DNA of 64,000 nucleotides from assembly GCA_029851415.1 (NCBI GenBank), contig CM056744.1, positions 63,730,172 to 63,794,171 on the forward strand, in the 5' to 3' direction. The notes beneath the pieces are model-generated. The model did no database searches. It was not told the origin of the DNA and saw only the letters and a program-made list of their open reading frames with translations. Position numbers and translations under genes: made by a program. Of the stretch, positions 22,764 through 35,180 are shown piece after piece. Every line of letters starts with the position of its first letter. Position 1 is the stretch's first letter. This DNA is from Eretmocerus hayati (Eukaryota > Arthropoda > Insecta > Hymenoptera > Aphelinidae).

Positions 22764-23664
22764 TCGGAATCATGTAGATAAAGTATTGATTGTATATTAT
22801 CAATCATTTGAAGGATCCGCCAAAGAATACTTACATGCAGATATCGCGAAACTCTGACAGAGAAAAAGACACCTGCACACACGCGTCATTGATAGACTGT
22901 TCGATTCATCATTGACAATGCTTCATCGATGAATCGGCGATATTTGTAACGCCATGCCCAAATCGCGTTCGAAATAGTTTTATTGCTCTCTTTGTTGAAA
23001 ATTCAGCTTCATTATTGCAGCCGAAGCAGACTGATGGTACCCTAATTGACTCCGAGACCGCAACTTTACGACTTTTATGGTCCGCGGTCAGGTAGTCTCG
23101 CCCATCGCCGATTTTACGGGCCTCGGCTGTAAAAGACAATAAAAGCCTCACAATAGGCCCAAACTTTAATTTTTTTCAACTTTGCGACCTTGCCACGCGT
23201 TTGTTTATTCAAAATCTCTCATTGCATTTTTGTATTTGACATCCAGAATTTTTTTATGAGTTTTCTGTTTTTGAATCAAGTCTTCAACCTCAATAGATCC
23301 CGAGATAACAATAACTGGATTATCTCCAAAAGTTATTAATTTCCTTGGCTGATTGTTGTTGGACGCTATTGGGGAACCAAACATCTATCACCTACATTTT
23401 TTGCAGCGCCCCAGAATTTCTTTTGGCAGAGCTGTAGCATCCCAAAGTCGAGCTACCTCTGAAATTGGCCTTATCCCCGCGTTTGTTTACATTCTGATAA
23501 CAGCTACAGCCGCAGTTGTCATCCGATCGACTTCAAAAAAATTTCATCATGGCCGCGACTAGATGTGCTTCGACCTTATCCCAGTTAAAAAAATTGGCGA
23601 TTTTTTTTGGAGCCAGGATAGCAGAAATTCTCTAGGTGTCAATCATTCTTAAACCGATAGTAGT

Positions 23665-26640
23665 AAACTACTCGTGGATGATAATGTATCCATAGCCATC
23701 GCAAATTTCGAAGGATCGATTTTTCCTCTCTCCTGGGATTCATACGAATCGTGACTCCTAAATGAGTTTAAGAGAGGGGAAGATTCCAATTCTGTCGGTT
23801 AACAAGAATTGGAATTTTTCTTCATCTCCTCTTCTTCATTAATTCTCAATGGAAGTATTGCAGGGGTTACGCAGATTCTTACAGAAAAGTCCATATCTCT
23901 TCGGAATAGGAGCATCTCGCGCGACGAGATCACAGTCGATTAGCGCGCAATCAGAGTTGATCAGAAAAAGTGATGATATCGGATCGACAGCGGGATGAAA
24001 ATTAAAATGCATGGGCACACTACACATCAATACACGAGACATAATTAAACATACTCGTAAACGTGTTGTTTCTCAACTTATTTATTCTTCCTTCACACTC
24101 TCCAGGCCTCCATGGAATGAAGAGGCACGGATCCTTCTGCTCATTTGGAAATGCAATTTCGAAGAAATGAGTGATCTGCAATAGAAGCAATATCAATTAG
24201 AACTAAGCAACAACTAGATGATTCTCTCGTTGATGAGTGCTTGGTGACACTCTAAGCAATTCACGTAGAAGGTCACATCCTCGGCGGATCATAATTATTC
24301 GATTTTTCTGGACAGTCAGTTACTATCAGGAAAAACAAATAGAAGGGATGAAATCAATCTTTGCTGGGTCCCGAAACATTCAATGTCCACATAACTGAAA
24401 AGAATTACGATTAGTTCTGTCTAGGAAAACGCGCAACTAAGGGACCGATTTTCTTCGCACAAAGACCTCTGGTAGATATAGATAACATGCAGGACGCATG
24501 ACATATTGAAATCATAAGGAACTTATCACTGGTGTTGTCTGTTCATTGTTCTGGGGACATATTGGAAATTATAAGGAATTTATACTCGAATCTAGGGTTC
24601 GGGACTATCTATACTCGTACAACTCGTGGGAGAAGTAGATAATCAAATGCAGAATAAATAGTAATTTGAAGGCCAGATCTCACATTCGAAATTAAGAGTC
24701 ACGGAATTTTATGGGTAACTTTTAGTAAGACGAGAGAAAAAGGAAAAGCTAAACGTAAAGTAGTCCTTGTTGTTCGACAATTCGCATTGACTCTGTCACG
24801 GATGGCTGACTAATGATTGGCTGTAGACAATTAAGAAGAGGCATATGTATAAGATATATTGAATGATGTGGACCATGAATTCAATCACCCAGGTTTAAAA
24901 AAAATCCTCTTGTTAGTTGTATGTACATGAGTTATTCATGGGCGCTGGCCATGGTATTCTCATTACCTCGATCGGGGTATCCGAAAGAGTCTAGATATTC
25001 TTACGTGATTTATTGGCTTGTGTAACAAGTCACGATCTCTCGATTTCTTCTCAACTCAGAAGTCAATTTAATTATTGCACACTAGTGCCATTACTTGAGC
25101 CATAATTTTACCTTCCCTTGAAGGGAAATATTCTGAGTGTTACTCAACTAACACGATTTCTGTGGCCATAGCTCTGAGGAGATTTCACTTTCTTTATAAC
25201 CCAACTGTTAATCAAGAGAATTAAGGCCTGAACACCTGAATTAAGACTCTATTTTATATAATTAAGATTCTATTTTATATCTTAATTTTATATTATGATG
25301 TTATGTACACACAATTTGTCATACATTCGGAGAACGAAACTGATATGTATCCTAGAATATTAATGATAGATACACACAATTGTCATATATTTGGCCACTA
25401 CAAGATTATCAGAAGAATAAGAAGCCTCCGTTTATGAAAGAGAACTCTCCGGAGCAGGTTTTCTCCCTTCAGGAGTTTTTCCTCGCTCCACGGGAATATC
25501 TCCCGGGCAAATGCGGAGAGGACGAAAAAAAATCCCATCGATTAAGGGGAAAGGTGTGACATATGTACATGGAAATACTCGCTCAGGGACGAGCACTTCC
25601 AAGAAAATGCGCGACGACGACTAGTCGAGCACTTTAATACGGGCAGAATAGGCTGAATTAATAGGTTCCCGTGCACATGCAATATCTCGGTGATTCTACA
25701 CAGTTTTCATTCCGGATGACGAACAATCTATAGTTGAAACGATGATCTTCGACTTGGCTGAGCAATAATTGTTCTAGATTCATAATCCATCGGGGAATCG
25801 CGTGTGCACGCGGATAATTAGCTCTCAATAGGAAACTCAATGTTATGAATTTAAGAACGCTCGCGCGGAAGCAGAGCCGAGCACATATTACCATAAGCAC
25901 CGGGCCTATATATAAGACCCGAAAATGTAGCCGAGGGCACTTCTTCCGTAGCTCTTGACCAAGACGCATCTTATGTCAAAGACCATACTTGTTGAGTATT
26001 AAAACCACATCAGCCACCTCATTCTGTCATCTCGTACAGTCATTTTCCAACCCAGAAGAACCCGCTCTCCCACAAAAATTATAACAAAAGAAAATTAACC
26101 TTTTCGAATCGCCGGAAGTGACGTCATCGGTGGCTCCGACCTAACTCCCAAGTGGGCGACAGGGATGCAAATATTTCCTCACATTCGGAAAGAATCCCTC
26201 GTCGCCAAGTGTACATGTACTCGTTCGCATAGTTACACGCATAATTATCATGCAAATACTACACAAATAGTTGTTTTCTAATCCGATTTGTGTGATCGGT
26301 CCTACATTAGGGGTATCATTTGATAGGGTGAGAATGTCCTGATAAAGCATTCGAAGCCTGGAAATGTTGTGTATTCATTTCACACAATATGGATTACTTC
26401 GATACCAAAAGAGATTATAAAGAAATTCATTCCCAGGACTAATTAACAAAGTTTGACGTCGGGAGATTCATCAACTGTATAATTAACCGGGGATTATTGT
26501 ACCATGAAAAAAAATATTATCATATTCTTGGTGTTTTAAATTGTTCTCGACACCAAAATCATTATATTACTCATCAGTAAACATATTCATGAGGTGGGAA
26601 TTTATGCAATAATAACACATCATGTTGAAGAGATAGAATA
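23665..26640. other. No gene seen
   Basis: 3 kb of AT-rich DNA with short unrelated frames only. 25250-25320 is strongly AT-rich. No repeat end, RNA gene or domain was recognised. Confidence 0.5.
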
Positions 26641-26647
26641 TTCATTT

Positions 26648-26746
26648 ATATATCGTCACCCCCGAAGAAGAAAAACACCTCCCATTGTTCTCCCAATGCA
26701 TTCTTAAATGGGGACGTGTTTTTCTTCGTCGGGGGCGACGATATAA
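26648..26746. repeat. Strong 99-nt hairpin (miRNA-precursor-like or tiny MITE)
   Basis: 26648-26686 and 26706-26746 are inverted repeats (ATATCGTC..CCCCGA.GAAGAAAAACAC and complement) with about four mismatches or bulges and a loop near 20 nt. Stem length of about 39 bp and the loop size fit a pri-miRNA-like fold. A solo MITE is the alternative. Confidence 0.6.
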
Positions 26747-27926
26747 TCACTCTTATCAGTTACATTTTATACGTCTAGAAAAATATGAGCAAAATTAACT
26801 GACTTTAAACAACTCAAAACTTCTGACACGAGGCCATGTACAGGAAATTTAATATTGCTCAGAGGGAGCTCATATTCATTCCTTCTGTCTCTTTTGCGTG
26901 AGACCAATTCCATTACGATATTGAAAAGAATGAGGAAAGTTCATGATCTCTTCATGATCAGAAAAATTATGAATGAAATTCAGCCGCGGGGTCTCGTTCC
27001 AATAATTAAACGATAATGATTTTATTATCGCGAGGGCATTTTTGACGCGTAAAACTTCGGTTTCCTAACAAGGAACCTAGGTCGCCGTACCTCGTGCCAC
27101 TTGGTAGGTGTGTGCCCCAACCTGTGGTGTGTTGGGTGCCGCACTGGGTAGATGGGCACGAGATAATCCTATTCACGTCCGCGGATGAGCTAATTTGCAC
27201 CAGGAACCTGTCCCGGTGGCATCTGGTTCCCAACGCCGCGGGTTAGATTCACCCTCGGGACACTCTCGAAGGCTACGCAAAAAATAAGTTGAAATTTTCT
27301 TTTACCGAGTACCTTTTTTTTTCTTCTTCCTTCAAACTCTTCAAAACTGCCTGGCACCTTATACTCGCACCCACGACGGCTAGTCGCGCGTCCAGGGGGA
27401 TAATATCACGGCTAGTCGCTCGTGATAGGCAGGATCACCAGATGATCACACTCGCGAGAGCGAACTTTGATCGCGTATACTGGCGTCCCGGTCCGGTGCT
27501 AGACTGATTTTTTTCGAGGGCTAGTTGCACCTCGAGACCTGCTGCCGATCTGTCTCCCTCTTCTCGGTACTAATTTCGGCGTTTCGAGTTTGCGGAACGT
27601 GAAGACACGCGTTTCCATTCAAATAGTTCGATTTTCGCGCAGCTTTTATCTGAATATGATTGTATTAGGGCCGACGCGAGTATGTGTGAACTTTCGATGT
27701 TTCGACGAGCGAGTGGGGTATTCACCTGAATATATATAGTATATAGACGGAGAGAGAGAGAGAGAGAGAACGCGTGCGTGCAGCTACAAGTGTTCATAGT
27801 ATAGTTCATAGTATAGCATTGCCGTATATTAGTTCACCAAATTTACCATCACCCAGTTTAGTTATTCATACATACATGCTGAAGCTACATATACCTCATT
27901 TTTCAAGCTATTAATATCTATAGGTT
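26747..27926. other. No gene; GC-rich block probably from a dispersed repeat
   Basis: 27010-27280 and 27340-27570 are clearly richer in GC than the flanks and contain repeated words such as GGCTAGTCGC. They look like untranslated parts of a retroelement, but no coding part is attached. A (GA)10 microsatellite lies at 27750-27769. Confidence 0.35.
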
Positions 27927-29403
27927 CACATGTGAGAGGTTCTACAGAACTTTTGACATTAGGCGTACTGCACGCTATCTCTGAACCTTCAAAAGATTAT
28001 CAAAGTGTCGGAGTTGATTTGAATAGGTTCGAGGGCCTCGGAATGTTTACTCTATTCGCTGTTCTGTCAAAAGAATCTGTTTATCCACAGCACGGCCCGC
28101 AACCCTCATTCTTTGAGTATCTCTTAGCGTACTCGCGCCGTTTTTTGATTTCTTCAGCCTGCTGCAAAAATAACATTGCTTGAAAAATTCTGCCAAAATT
28201 CAGTGACATTTTAGGCACCCTGTATATTGAGAAAAGATTGGTTTCAGACGCGTGCCTTCAACGTGGCGTTCATAAACAAACGTCGAAGTCGCGTAACCGT
28301 GTTTTCACGAAAAGTTGAGATCTCCCGTACTGAGCTTATAAAAAAAAATAACATTTGCGATAGTTGCATGATCGAAACGGATTTCAATAGCTTGAAACAA
28401 CACCAATGATATCCTGTTTGGTTTGGGTGCGTGCGACCAATTGCGTTTAAATGATAGCATCAAGAAGATGGGTCAGTTCGTGCGCCCACTCGACTCAAAA
28501 TGGTCAAATTTCTACGGCACGAGGGGGAGAAGGGGGGCACGCTCCTGGAATGTTTTGCCCATTTTTCTCCACCTATTTTTGAACAATATCCCATAGTTCT
28601 CATGTCCTGATATGGAATGTTATTTGAGTGAGAAGCATTACAAGAATTGTATCGAAGGGGTCGATGTGATCGAGCCCGTCTCAGCACTTCTATGAGGTTG
28701 CAATCGCTCATATCATCTTGGAAACAGATTAATCACACCAGAGAACCCATTCTACCTTCAAATACCACCATAGACTTTATTCAAAAATTTTACGGTCAAT
28801 TGAAGAATCACGGTCGAGGCGCCAGATCTTGAGCAGAAGGAATTTCAGAGCTCCGGCTTGTCGTACAGGCTTATCAAACATAGACACAGCATTACGCTGT
28901 AAACGTGTATGTTTGTGCTCACCGGTAAACATTGTAGAGAATTTTGGACGACTGTGTACGGCAGGAGGGGGGGGGCTTGTAGTTATTCGCGCAACTAGTT
29001 GTTTCCTGATTCTGAGCTCTACTATCAATATCGGTTTCGGGCATTTGACGACAACTCTGTGCAAATCGACTACTATAACCATTTTGAAAGGATTTTAAAA
29101 TTAGATACATGGGAAATAGCTTGCGTGGTGCTAGATCGTTGATTGTGACAGGATATTCAATATTATTGACTCATGGAAAATAGTGAAAACAATGCTCGAA
29201 TCAAGAGGGAAAAATCGAGACTTAAACGAGAGGAGCAAGAGGAGCAATTGGAGACGAAAAAAGAAAAAAAATAGCATTTGCCATATCTGCTTAAAATATG
29301 GAGCTCTACCTCGTGATTATCACTACTCTCGCCATCAGCACCACCCATATACTGTCGATCGAAAAACACTCTGGGACCTTAGTATTCAAATATATATATA
29401 TAT

Positions 29404-29449
<46 letters not shown>

Positions 29450-31961
29450 GAGTCATTCTTGAGCAAGCTGGACAAAACCGTCACCAGGGGGGTCTGGGAA
29501 AAATCCGCAAAAATTTTTTCCATTAGTACTATGTTAAAATAGTACGAAAAAATTTTTTTCAGATTTTTTCGGCCCCCCCTGTGGGCCCCAGGGCCCATGA
29601 AAGGGCCATTTTAGGCCCTTTTTTAGCCTATCCTAAGAAAATCATAGTTCCAACGCAATTCAATATTTTTCAACGTACTTGGGCGCATTTTTCTCGTCAA
29701 GACTAGTACTTTTGAAAAAAAAAATTGTCCAACGCCACTTAGTGAGCCTGACGGCTTCTGCAAGCTAATTATCGAGAGCAAATTTTAGCGATTTTTGGGC
29801 CTGCTTCAAAGCGATCTAGCTCCTACTAGACATGTGACAATCGACTTCTGCAGGTGGTCATTTTAAAGGTCTTGAAAAAACCTACAATTTGACCACCTGC
29901 AAAAGTCGATTGTCGTACTTTTCATAGAAGCTATAGCCGATACAAGTTGAGCTATTTACGAAAAAGTCGAAAATTCAGGACTCGATTCCAAAAATATATC
30001 TTAATTTTTTTTCACCAAACTTGTGCAAAAATGTTCTTTCAGACATCTACTTTCAGTAAAAAAAAATTTGGCGGAGGTTATTTTTTTTGATTTTTTTTGC
30101 CGAGCGTTACAAAATGCCGCATTTCGTGGTTTTAGCAAAAACGGCATCTTTGACCACGGTAGCATACGCTCCCATCTGGACTGATGTGCACCAATCTGTG
30201 TGAAAGTACTCCCCAAAGTACCCCCAAGTACGTGTGAGGAGTTGCGGGGACGTGCCTCCAGCCAGGAGCGAGCTGTAGGTTCTCTTTACCGTGTCAAAAA
30301 TAGGCATTATTTTGGCTATTCGAGCGTAAGCGACCGAGAGCATGATTTTACTTGTTCTGGCTTACAAATGAGATAATGGGCTGGAATGAGGATCCAAACA
30401 TACTTTTCCGACTCAAAATGACCATCTGAACACAATTCCGAGGTCAGTTTAGCTCTAGAATGTCGTCTAGTGCCTCAACGGTGTCAGAACCCGTCGACAG
30501 AATCTAAGTTCTTAAGGGGCAAAGGGGCGACTATTTAGAGCAAAACTGACCCCAGAGTTGTGTTTAGATGGTCATTTTGACTCGGGAAAGTATGTTTGGA
30601 TCCTCATTCTAGCCCATTATCTCATTTGTAAGCCAGAACAAGTAAAATCATGCTCTCGGTCGCTTACGCTCGAATAGCCAAAATAATGCCTATTTTTGAC
30701 ACGGTAAAGAGAACCTACAGCTCGCTCCTGGCTGGAGGCACGTCCCCGCAACTCCTCACACGTACTTGGGGGTACTTTGGGGAGTACTTTCACACAGATT
30801 GGTGCACATCAGTCCAGATGGGAGCATATGTGACCGTGGTCAAAGATGCCGTTTTTGCTAAAACCACGAAATGCGGCATTTTGTAACGCTCGGCAAAGAA
30901 AATAAAAAAAAATAACCTCCGCCAAATTTTTTTCACTGAAAGTAGATGTCTGAAAGAACATTTTCGCACGAGTTTGGTAGAAAAAAATTAAGATATATTT
31001 TTGGAATCGAGTCCTGAATTTTCGACTTTTTCGTAAATAGCTCAACTTGTATCGGCTATAGCTTCTATGAAAAGTACGACAATCGACTTTTGCAGGTGGT
31101 CAAATTGTAGATTTTTTCAAGACCTTTAAAATTACTACCTGCAGAAGTCAATTATCACATGTCGAGTAGGAGCTAGATCGCTTTGAAGCAGGCCCAAAAA
31201 TCGCTAAAATTTGCTCTCGATAATTAGCTTGCAGAAGCCGTCAGGCTCACTAAGTGGCGTTGGACAATTTTTCTTTCAAAAGTACTAGTCTTGACTAGAA
31301 AAATGCGCCCAAGTACGTTGAAAAATATTGAATTGCGTTGGAACTATGATTTTCTTAGAATAGGCTAAAAAAGGGCCTAAAATGGCCCTTTTATGGGCCC
31401 TGGGGCCCACAGGGGGGGGGGCCGAAAAAATCTGAAAAAAAATTTTTCGTACTATTTTAACATAGTACTAATGGAAAAAAATTTTTGCGGATTTTTCCCA
31501 GACCCCCCTGGTGACGGTTTTGTCCAGCTTGCTCCAGAATGACTCATATATATTATCACGATCCCGAATCATACGAAGACGCGTTGAAATGATTCTAGTT
31601 TCCAGAGCCATTTTCCTTAAATACCCCTCGTGGTGTAATAACGAGCTGGCGAGGCAGAAAAATCGTTGTTTTTCAGTCAGAATTACTCAAAAATCTGACC
31701 GATAACCACATCTAGCAGTGCGCGAATGATCCGATGGGTTTACATTCGACTGAGAGTATCTAAAAGTCCTTTGGACGTCTGTGAACGTTTCTGGTTGGTA
31801 CAGAAAGAACATTCCCCCAAATTAGTGGGCACGCACTTTTCCACTCCTTTTTGAGGTTCTAGTTACCACTCAAATTGATTCCAGACGCGTGCCATGAAAA
31901 AAAAATTTCATTCTGCAGTAACCCAAATGTCAAAAGTTCTGTAGAACCTCTCATGTATGTG
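27927..31961. repeat. Pair of 34-36-bp inverted repeats 4 kb apart
   Basis: 27927-27960 (CACATGTGAGAGGTTCTACA onward) recurs inverted at 31926-31961 with a 2-bp gap and near identity otherwise. They bracket the palindrome at 29442-31553. They could be ends of a larger element or two solo copies of one repeat. Confidence 0.5.
29442..31553. repeat. 2.1-kb foldback palindrome with 1-kb arms
   Basis: Left arm 29442 to about 30457 and right arm about 30535-31553 are inverted complements with roughly 95% identity by eye, separated by about 77 bp. The ends read TATATGAGTCATTCTTGAG and its complement next to TA dinucleotide tracts. A CA/TA microsatellite (29391-29449) abuts the left end. The two mirror 78-codon frames at 30107-30343 (minus) and 30650-30886 (plus) result from the palindrome and have no known domain. 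Confidence 0.85.
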
Positions 31962-32262
31962 CAACCAGAATAAATTATATTTGCGAAATTGCGATCGTTT
32001 CAAAAGTTTGGAGCTTCTATCAACTAACCTGGTGATACGCCTTCTGTCCAGAAAACTAGGTGAGCCACGTCTTCTCGGTATGGATGGGGACCGTGACCTA
32101 CTTGTTATATCTGATGAACTGTCTAGAACGGGATCTTTGGCTCCGGGTGAGTATGATGTACTTCTATGGACCCTGGTTGAGAACCTAGAAATGATTTATA
32201 CGTCAGAGAATTGTCGAGAGTGTCAGAAGAGACTGGGAGCCGTAGATAAGGACGTATCTTGA
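31957..32262 (+). CDS. Unrecognised 101-codon open frame
   Basis: The composition is protein-like (Leu-rich, balanced charge), and a hydrophilic segment LSRTGSLAPGEYD is followed by a possible helix. No domain was recognised and no splice sites were confirmed. It starts at the right 36-bp repeat, so it may be repeat-derived. Confidence 0.15.
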   Translation: MCNQNKLYLRNCDRFKSLELLSTNLVIRLLSRKLGEPRLLGMDGDRDLLVISDELSRTGSLAPGEYDVLLWTLVENLEMIYTSENCRECQKRLGAVDKDVS

Positions 32263-33325
32263 GTCAATAGGTCATGTCAGCAATTTCATCAACTTTTGTC
32301 TCTCAATCTCACTACACAGAACCCTCCATAGACATAGCGTACATCCAGAGTCGCATAAAACTCGTCCGGTGTAGAGAGGTGTCCGCGATTTAGGGAGATA
32401 GAATTTCAGATTACTGGCCGAGAAATCCAGGATGCCATGCATGGGTCTGATTGCATATTGTTTTGGAGTTGGATATGAAACAGGGGTGATTGATATATTT
32501 AACTAGAGATCATGATTGGATAATTGCGGGGCTTTAAATTTTATGAACCAAAATCTCTCACAGTTCAACCTACCATGTTCAAATGAGCCGAGGTTTATTA
32601 CACATTCTTGGGTCACTTGGAAAGTTCATATTCGGAATTACCTTCGGTGCTCTTGGAATACGTTCATATTTCGCTGACGACCACCAATGAGATTGTTGTG
32701 AGATATGTTCCTGGAGTCATTGGAGGTCATTTTCCGATAAGAATCGGAATCGGCCCTTGGGCCATTTTTTGTAGAAGTCCAAAAAACGTGTTTCTCATCC
32801 TCTTTTCAGTCTTACTCTTCGGATAATTCGGAAAGAGCTCACTTCAACGGGAGATGTGTCGAGACATCTTTTGTACATCTTAAAAAATTGCATAAAAAAG
32901 GTCCTCACACTTGAATCCGTAAAACACACTCCGTTCGAGATATTTGAGGATTTCCATCTTGTACTTATGAATTTTTCAAAGAATCTCAATTCTGAGGCTC
33001 TAAAGGAGCTCTTTCCACCAAAAATTGTGTAAAGTATGAATGGTGGTGCTTGAAAATGATAAGTTATCCAGGATCCTTCGATATTGAGTTGTGTTGCAGC
33101 TCGCTGCTCCTCGGTATCAGTGTAACACTGAAAGTTGTACTTTTGTGATAAAGTTGGACGGGGACTCAGATCCTATAGTGTATAAAGCGTAAAATCAGTT
33201 CACGCTGTTTCAAACCAACGTGTGATCGGTATGAGGTTAAAAGTTCCAAATCAGAATATTATGAACACTTGTTAACTGCAGTGCGTCATTATAACAGCCA
33301 TCACGTGTGAGGTTTCAGTTATTAA

Positions 33326-33483
33326 CACGTTTGCTGCGGTGGGGCCCACCGGTGGGACCGTTGTGTCAACCCCCCTGTGTTGAACATTTTGGTCTCACGG
33401 GAAATAATATTGAGCGAAGCCCACCGGTGGGCCCCGCCACACCTATGGAAACATCATCCATCTCAACCTCTGCAGCGAACGTG
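33326..33483. mobile_element. piggyBac-type MITE
   Basis: The 158-bp unit begins CACGTTTGCTGC after TTAA (33322-33325) and ends GCAGCGAACGTG before TTCA, a one-base change from TTAA. A subterminal CCCACCGGTGGG palindrome occurs near both ends. TTAA targets and CACGTT...AACGTG ends are piggyBac-like. There is no coding capacity. Confidence 0.65.
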
Positions 33484-33705
33484 TTCATACGCAAACTCTT
33501 ATCGCTTATTGCAAGAGCTCTTATCATGTTGACCAAGAGCTATTCCTGTGTTCAATGGAATCACGAATATCTCCAAAATGTTCTTTTAATTCACTGAGGA
33601 CAATCATGGTTTGGCATTATGCACCCACCACTTCAAGAATTCTCCATTCGGAAAGTGATTTGACCTTTTTCCTATATGGTCGGCAATGTGTTTAATCCAA
33701 AACTA

Positions 33706-34569
33706 CACTATCGGTCAGAAGTCTGAGGACACCTGGGAATCAAGCTGATGATTTTCAAAATTGGATATCTCAGAACCTATTGGTCGTAGAGAGCTCTGCG
33801 TGTTCGCATCTTGTAGCTTATATCGAGCACTATCAAGTCTATTTTCAGTATTTTCCGTCCCGCGTATTATACCGGAGACACACGAGTCAGAAAAATGACT
33901 TTTTTCGTAATTTTTCAGGCAAGGTACGAACGCCTGACGATTTTGGAGAGATCGTTGGATCGATAAGAGACCGATGACATCTTTAAGCCCATGAAAAAAA
34001 CCTTGAAAATCCGTTCCTGAACATCTCTCAAAGAGGTTCTGGCATTGAGATATGACAGATTGTCTGCCGGTGTTTTTCTCTCTAAAAATTACACGGTTAA
34101 TCCAAAAATGATGAGAAACAGCCCAGTCCAAGGTCGGTAGCCTTCACTTCCGATGAGTATCTCAATATTGAGTCGGATTCTTGGAAAAATGAGGGTCAGC
34201 TGCCCCAAAGTGGGCTGTTTCTCATCATTTTTGGATTATCGAGAGATTTTTTGAGAGAAAAACTCCGTCACTAAATCACTTGGATCTCGGGACTAGAACC
34301 ACTTTGAGAAACGTTCAGAAACTCGTTCTCAGAATCGTCAGGCGTTCGTACCTTCCTTGAAAAATTGCGAAAAAAGTCATTCTTCTGACTCGTGTGTCTC
34401 TGGTATAATACTCGGGATGGAAAATACAGAAGAGAGATTCAATAGTGCTTGATGTGAGCTACAAAATGCGACCACGCAGAGTTCTCTCCGACCAATAGGT
34501 TCTGAGATATCCAACTCTGAAAATCATCAGCTTGATTCCCAGGTGTCCTCAGACTTTTGACCGGTAGTG
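33706..34569. mobile_element. Tc1/mariner-type foldback, 864 bp
   Basis: It begins CACTATCGGTCAGAAGTCTG and ends with the complement (CAGACTTTTGACCGGTAGTG), flanked by TA on both sides. Pairing continues inwards for about 400 bp per arm to a centre near 34160. The ends resemble Tc1-like termini. No transposase is present. Confidence 0.75.
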
Positions 34570-35180
34570 TAAATTGAAAGGATGTCAAAGAATCCTGGAT
34601 AATTTATCATTGTCAAGCACTATAATTCATACTTTACACAATTTCTGATAGATCGAGCTCCTCTAGAGCCACAGAATTGAGATTCTTTGAAAAATTTATG
34701 ATGACGGGATGGAAATCCTAAAGTATTTAGAACGGAGTGTGTTCAATGGATTCAAGTGTGGGGATCTCTTTCATGCAATTTTTGAAGATCTACAAGGAAT
34801 GTCTCCACATATCTCCCGTTGAAATGAGTCCTTTTCGAGCGATCCGAGAAAGAAGATTGAAAAGATAATCATAAACACGGTTTTTGGACTCTTATGGAAA
34901 ACGACCCAAAGGCTGATTTTGATTCTTATCAGAAAATAGGCTCCAAGGGCTCCAGGTCGTTAGCGGAACATGGACGTTCTTCAAGAGCACCGTGTTGGAA
35001 ATAACATCGGTTAAATAGTACGAAGCCACTTTCTTGATTTGAGTTTTCATATGGTTCGAAATTGAAAAACTTTCTCGCATGCCGAAAATTATGCTTTTGA
35101 TTGAAAAATTCGTGAAAATATCAACAACTTCATGATTTTTCAAATTTTTTGGTATTTCCCTTCATCGCAAATCTTTCACT

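Larger units (their letters stand above)
20003..23660. mobile_element. Foldback element with 0.9-kb inverted arms, TA-flanked
   Basis: 20003-20904 and 22762-23660 are near-perfect inverted repeats starting CTATCGGTTTAA / ending ACCGATAG. TA lies on both sides (20001-20002 and 23661-23662). Identical small frames in both arms are mirror images and probably not genes. The 1.86-kb spacer contains a LINE fragment (21247-22527) and a smaller hairpin. No transposase is present, so the element would be moved in trans, probably by a Tc1/mariner-like enzyme given the TA. Confidence 0.75.
32590..35180. repeat. Outer inverted repeat enclosing two further elements
   Basis: About 32595-33080 is the diverged inverted complement of about 34585-35180. 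Examples are TTGTGTAAAGTATGAAT at 33027 against ATTCATACTTTACACAATTT at 34627, and ACTTCAACGGGAGATGTG against CACATATCTCCCGTTGAAAT. Identity is roughly 70-80%, so this pair is older than the palindrome nested in it (33706-34569). Confidence 0.6.

Noticed and set aside
20102..23562. Near-identical small frames at 20102-20311, 23353-23562, 20468-20755 and 22909-23151
   Set aside because: They are mirror copies created by the foldback arms and carry no known domain.
27006..27570. rRNA or other structured RNA gene
   Set aside because: GC-rich but no recognised rRNA, snRNA or tRNA signature.
30107..30886. Paired 78-codon frames with almost the same protein
   Set aside because: Product of the 2.1-kb palindrome; no codon-level evidence of selection visible, and other foldbacks give similar mirror frames.
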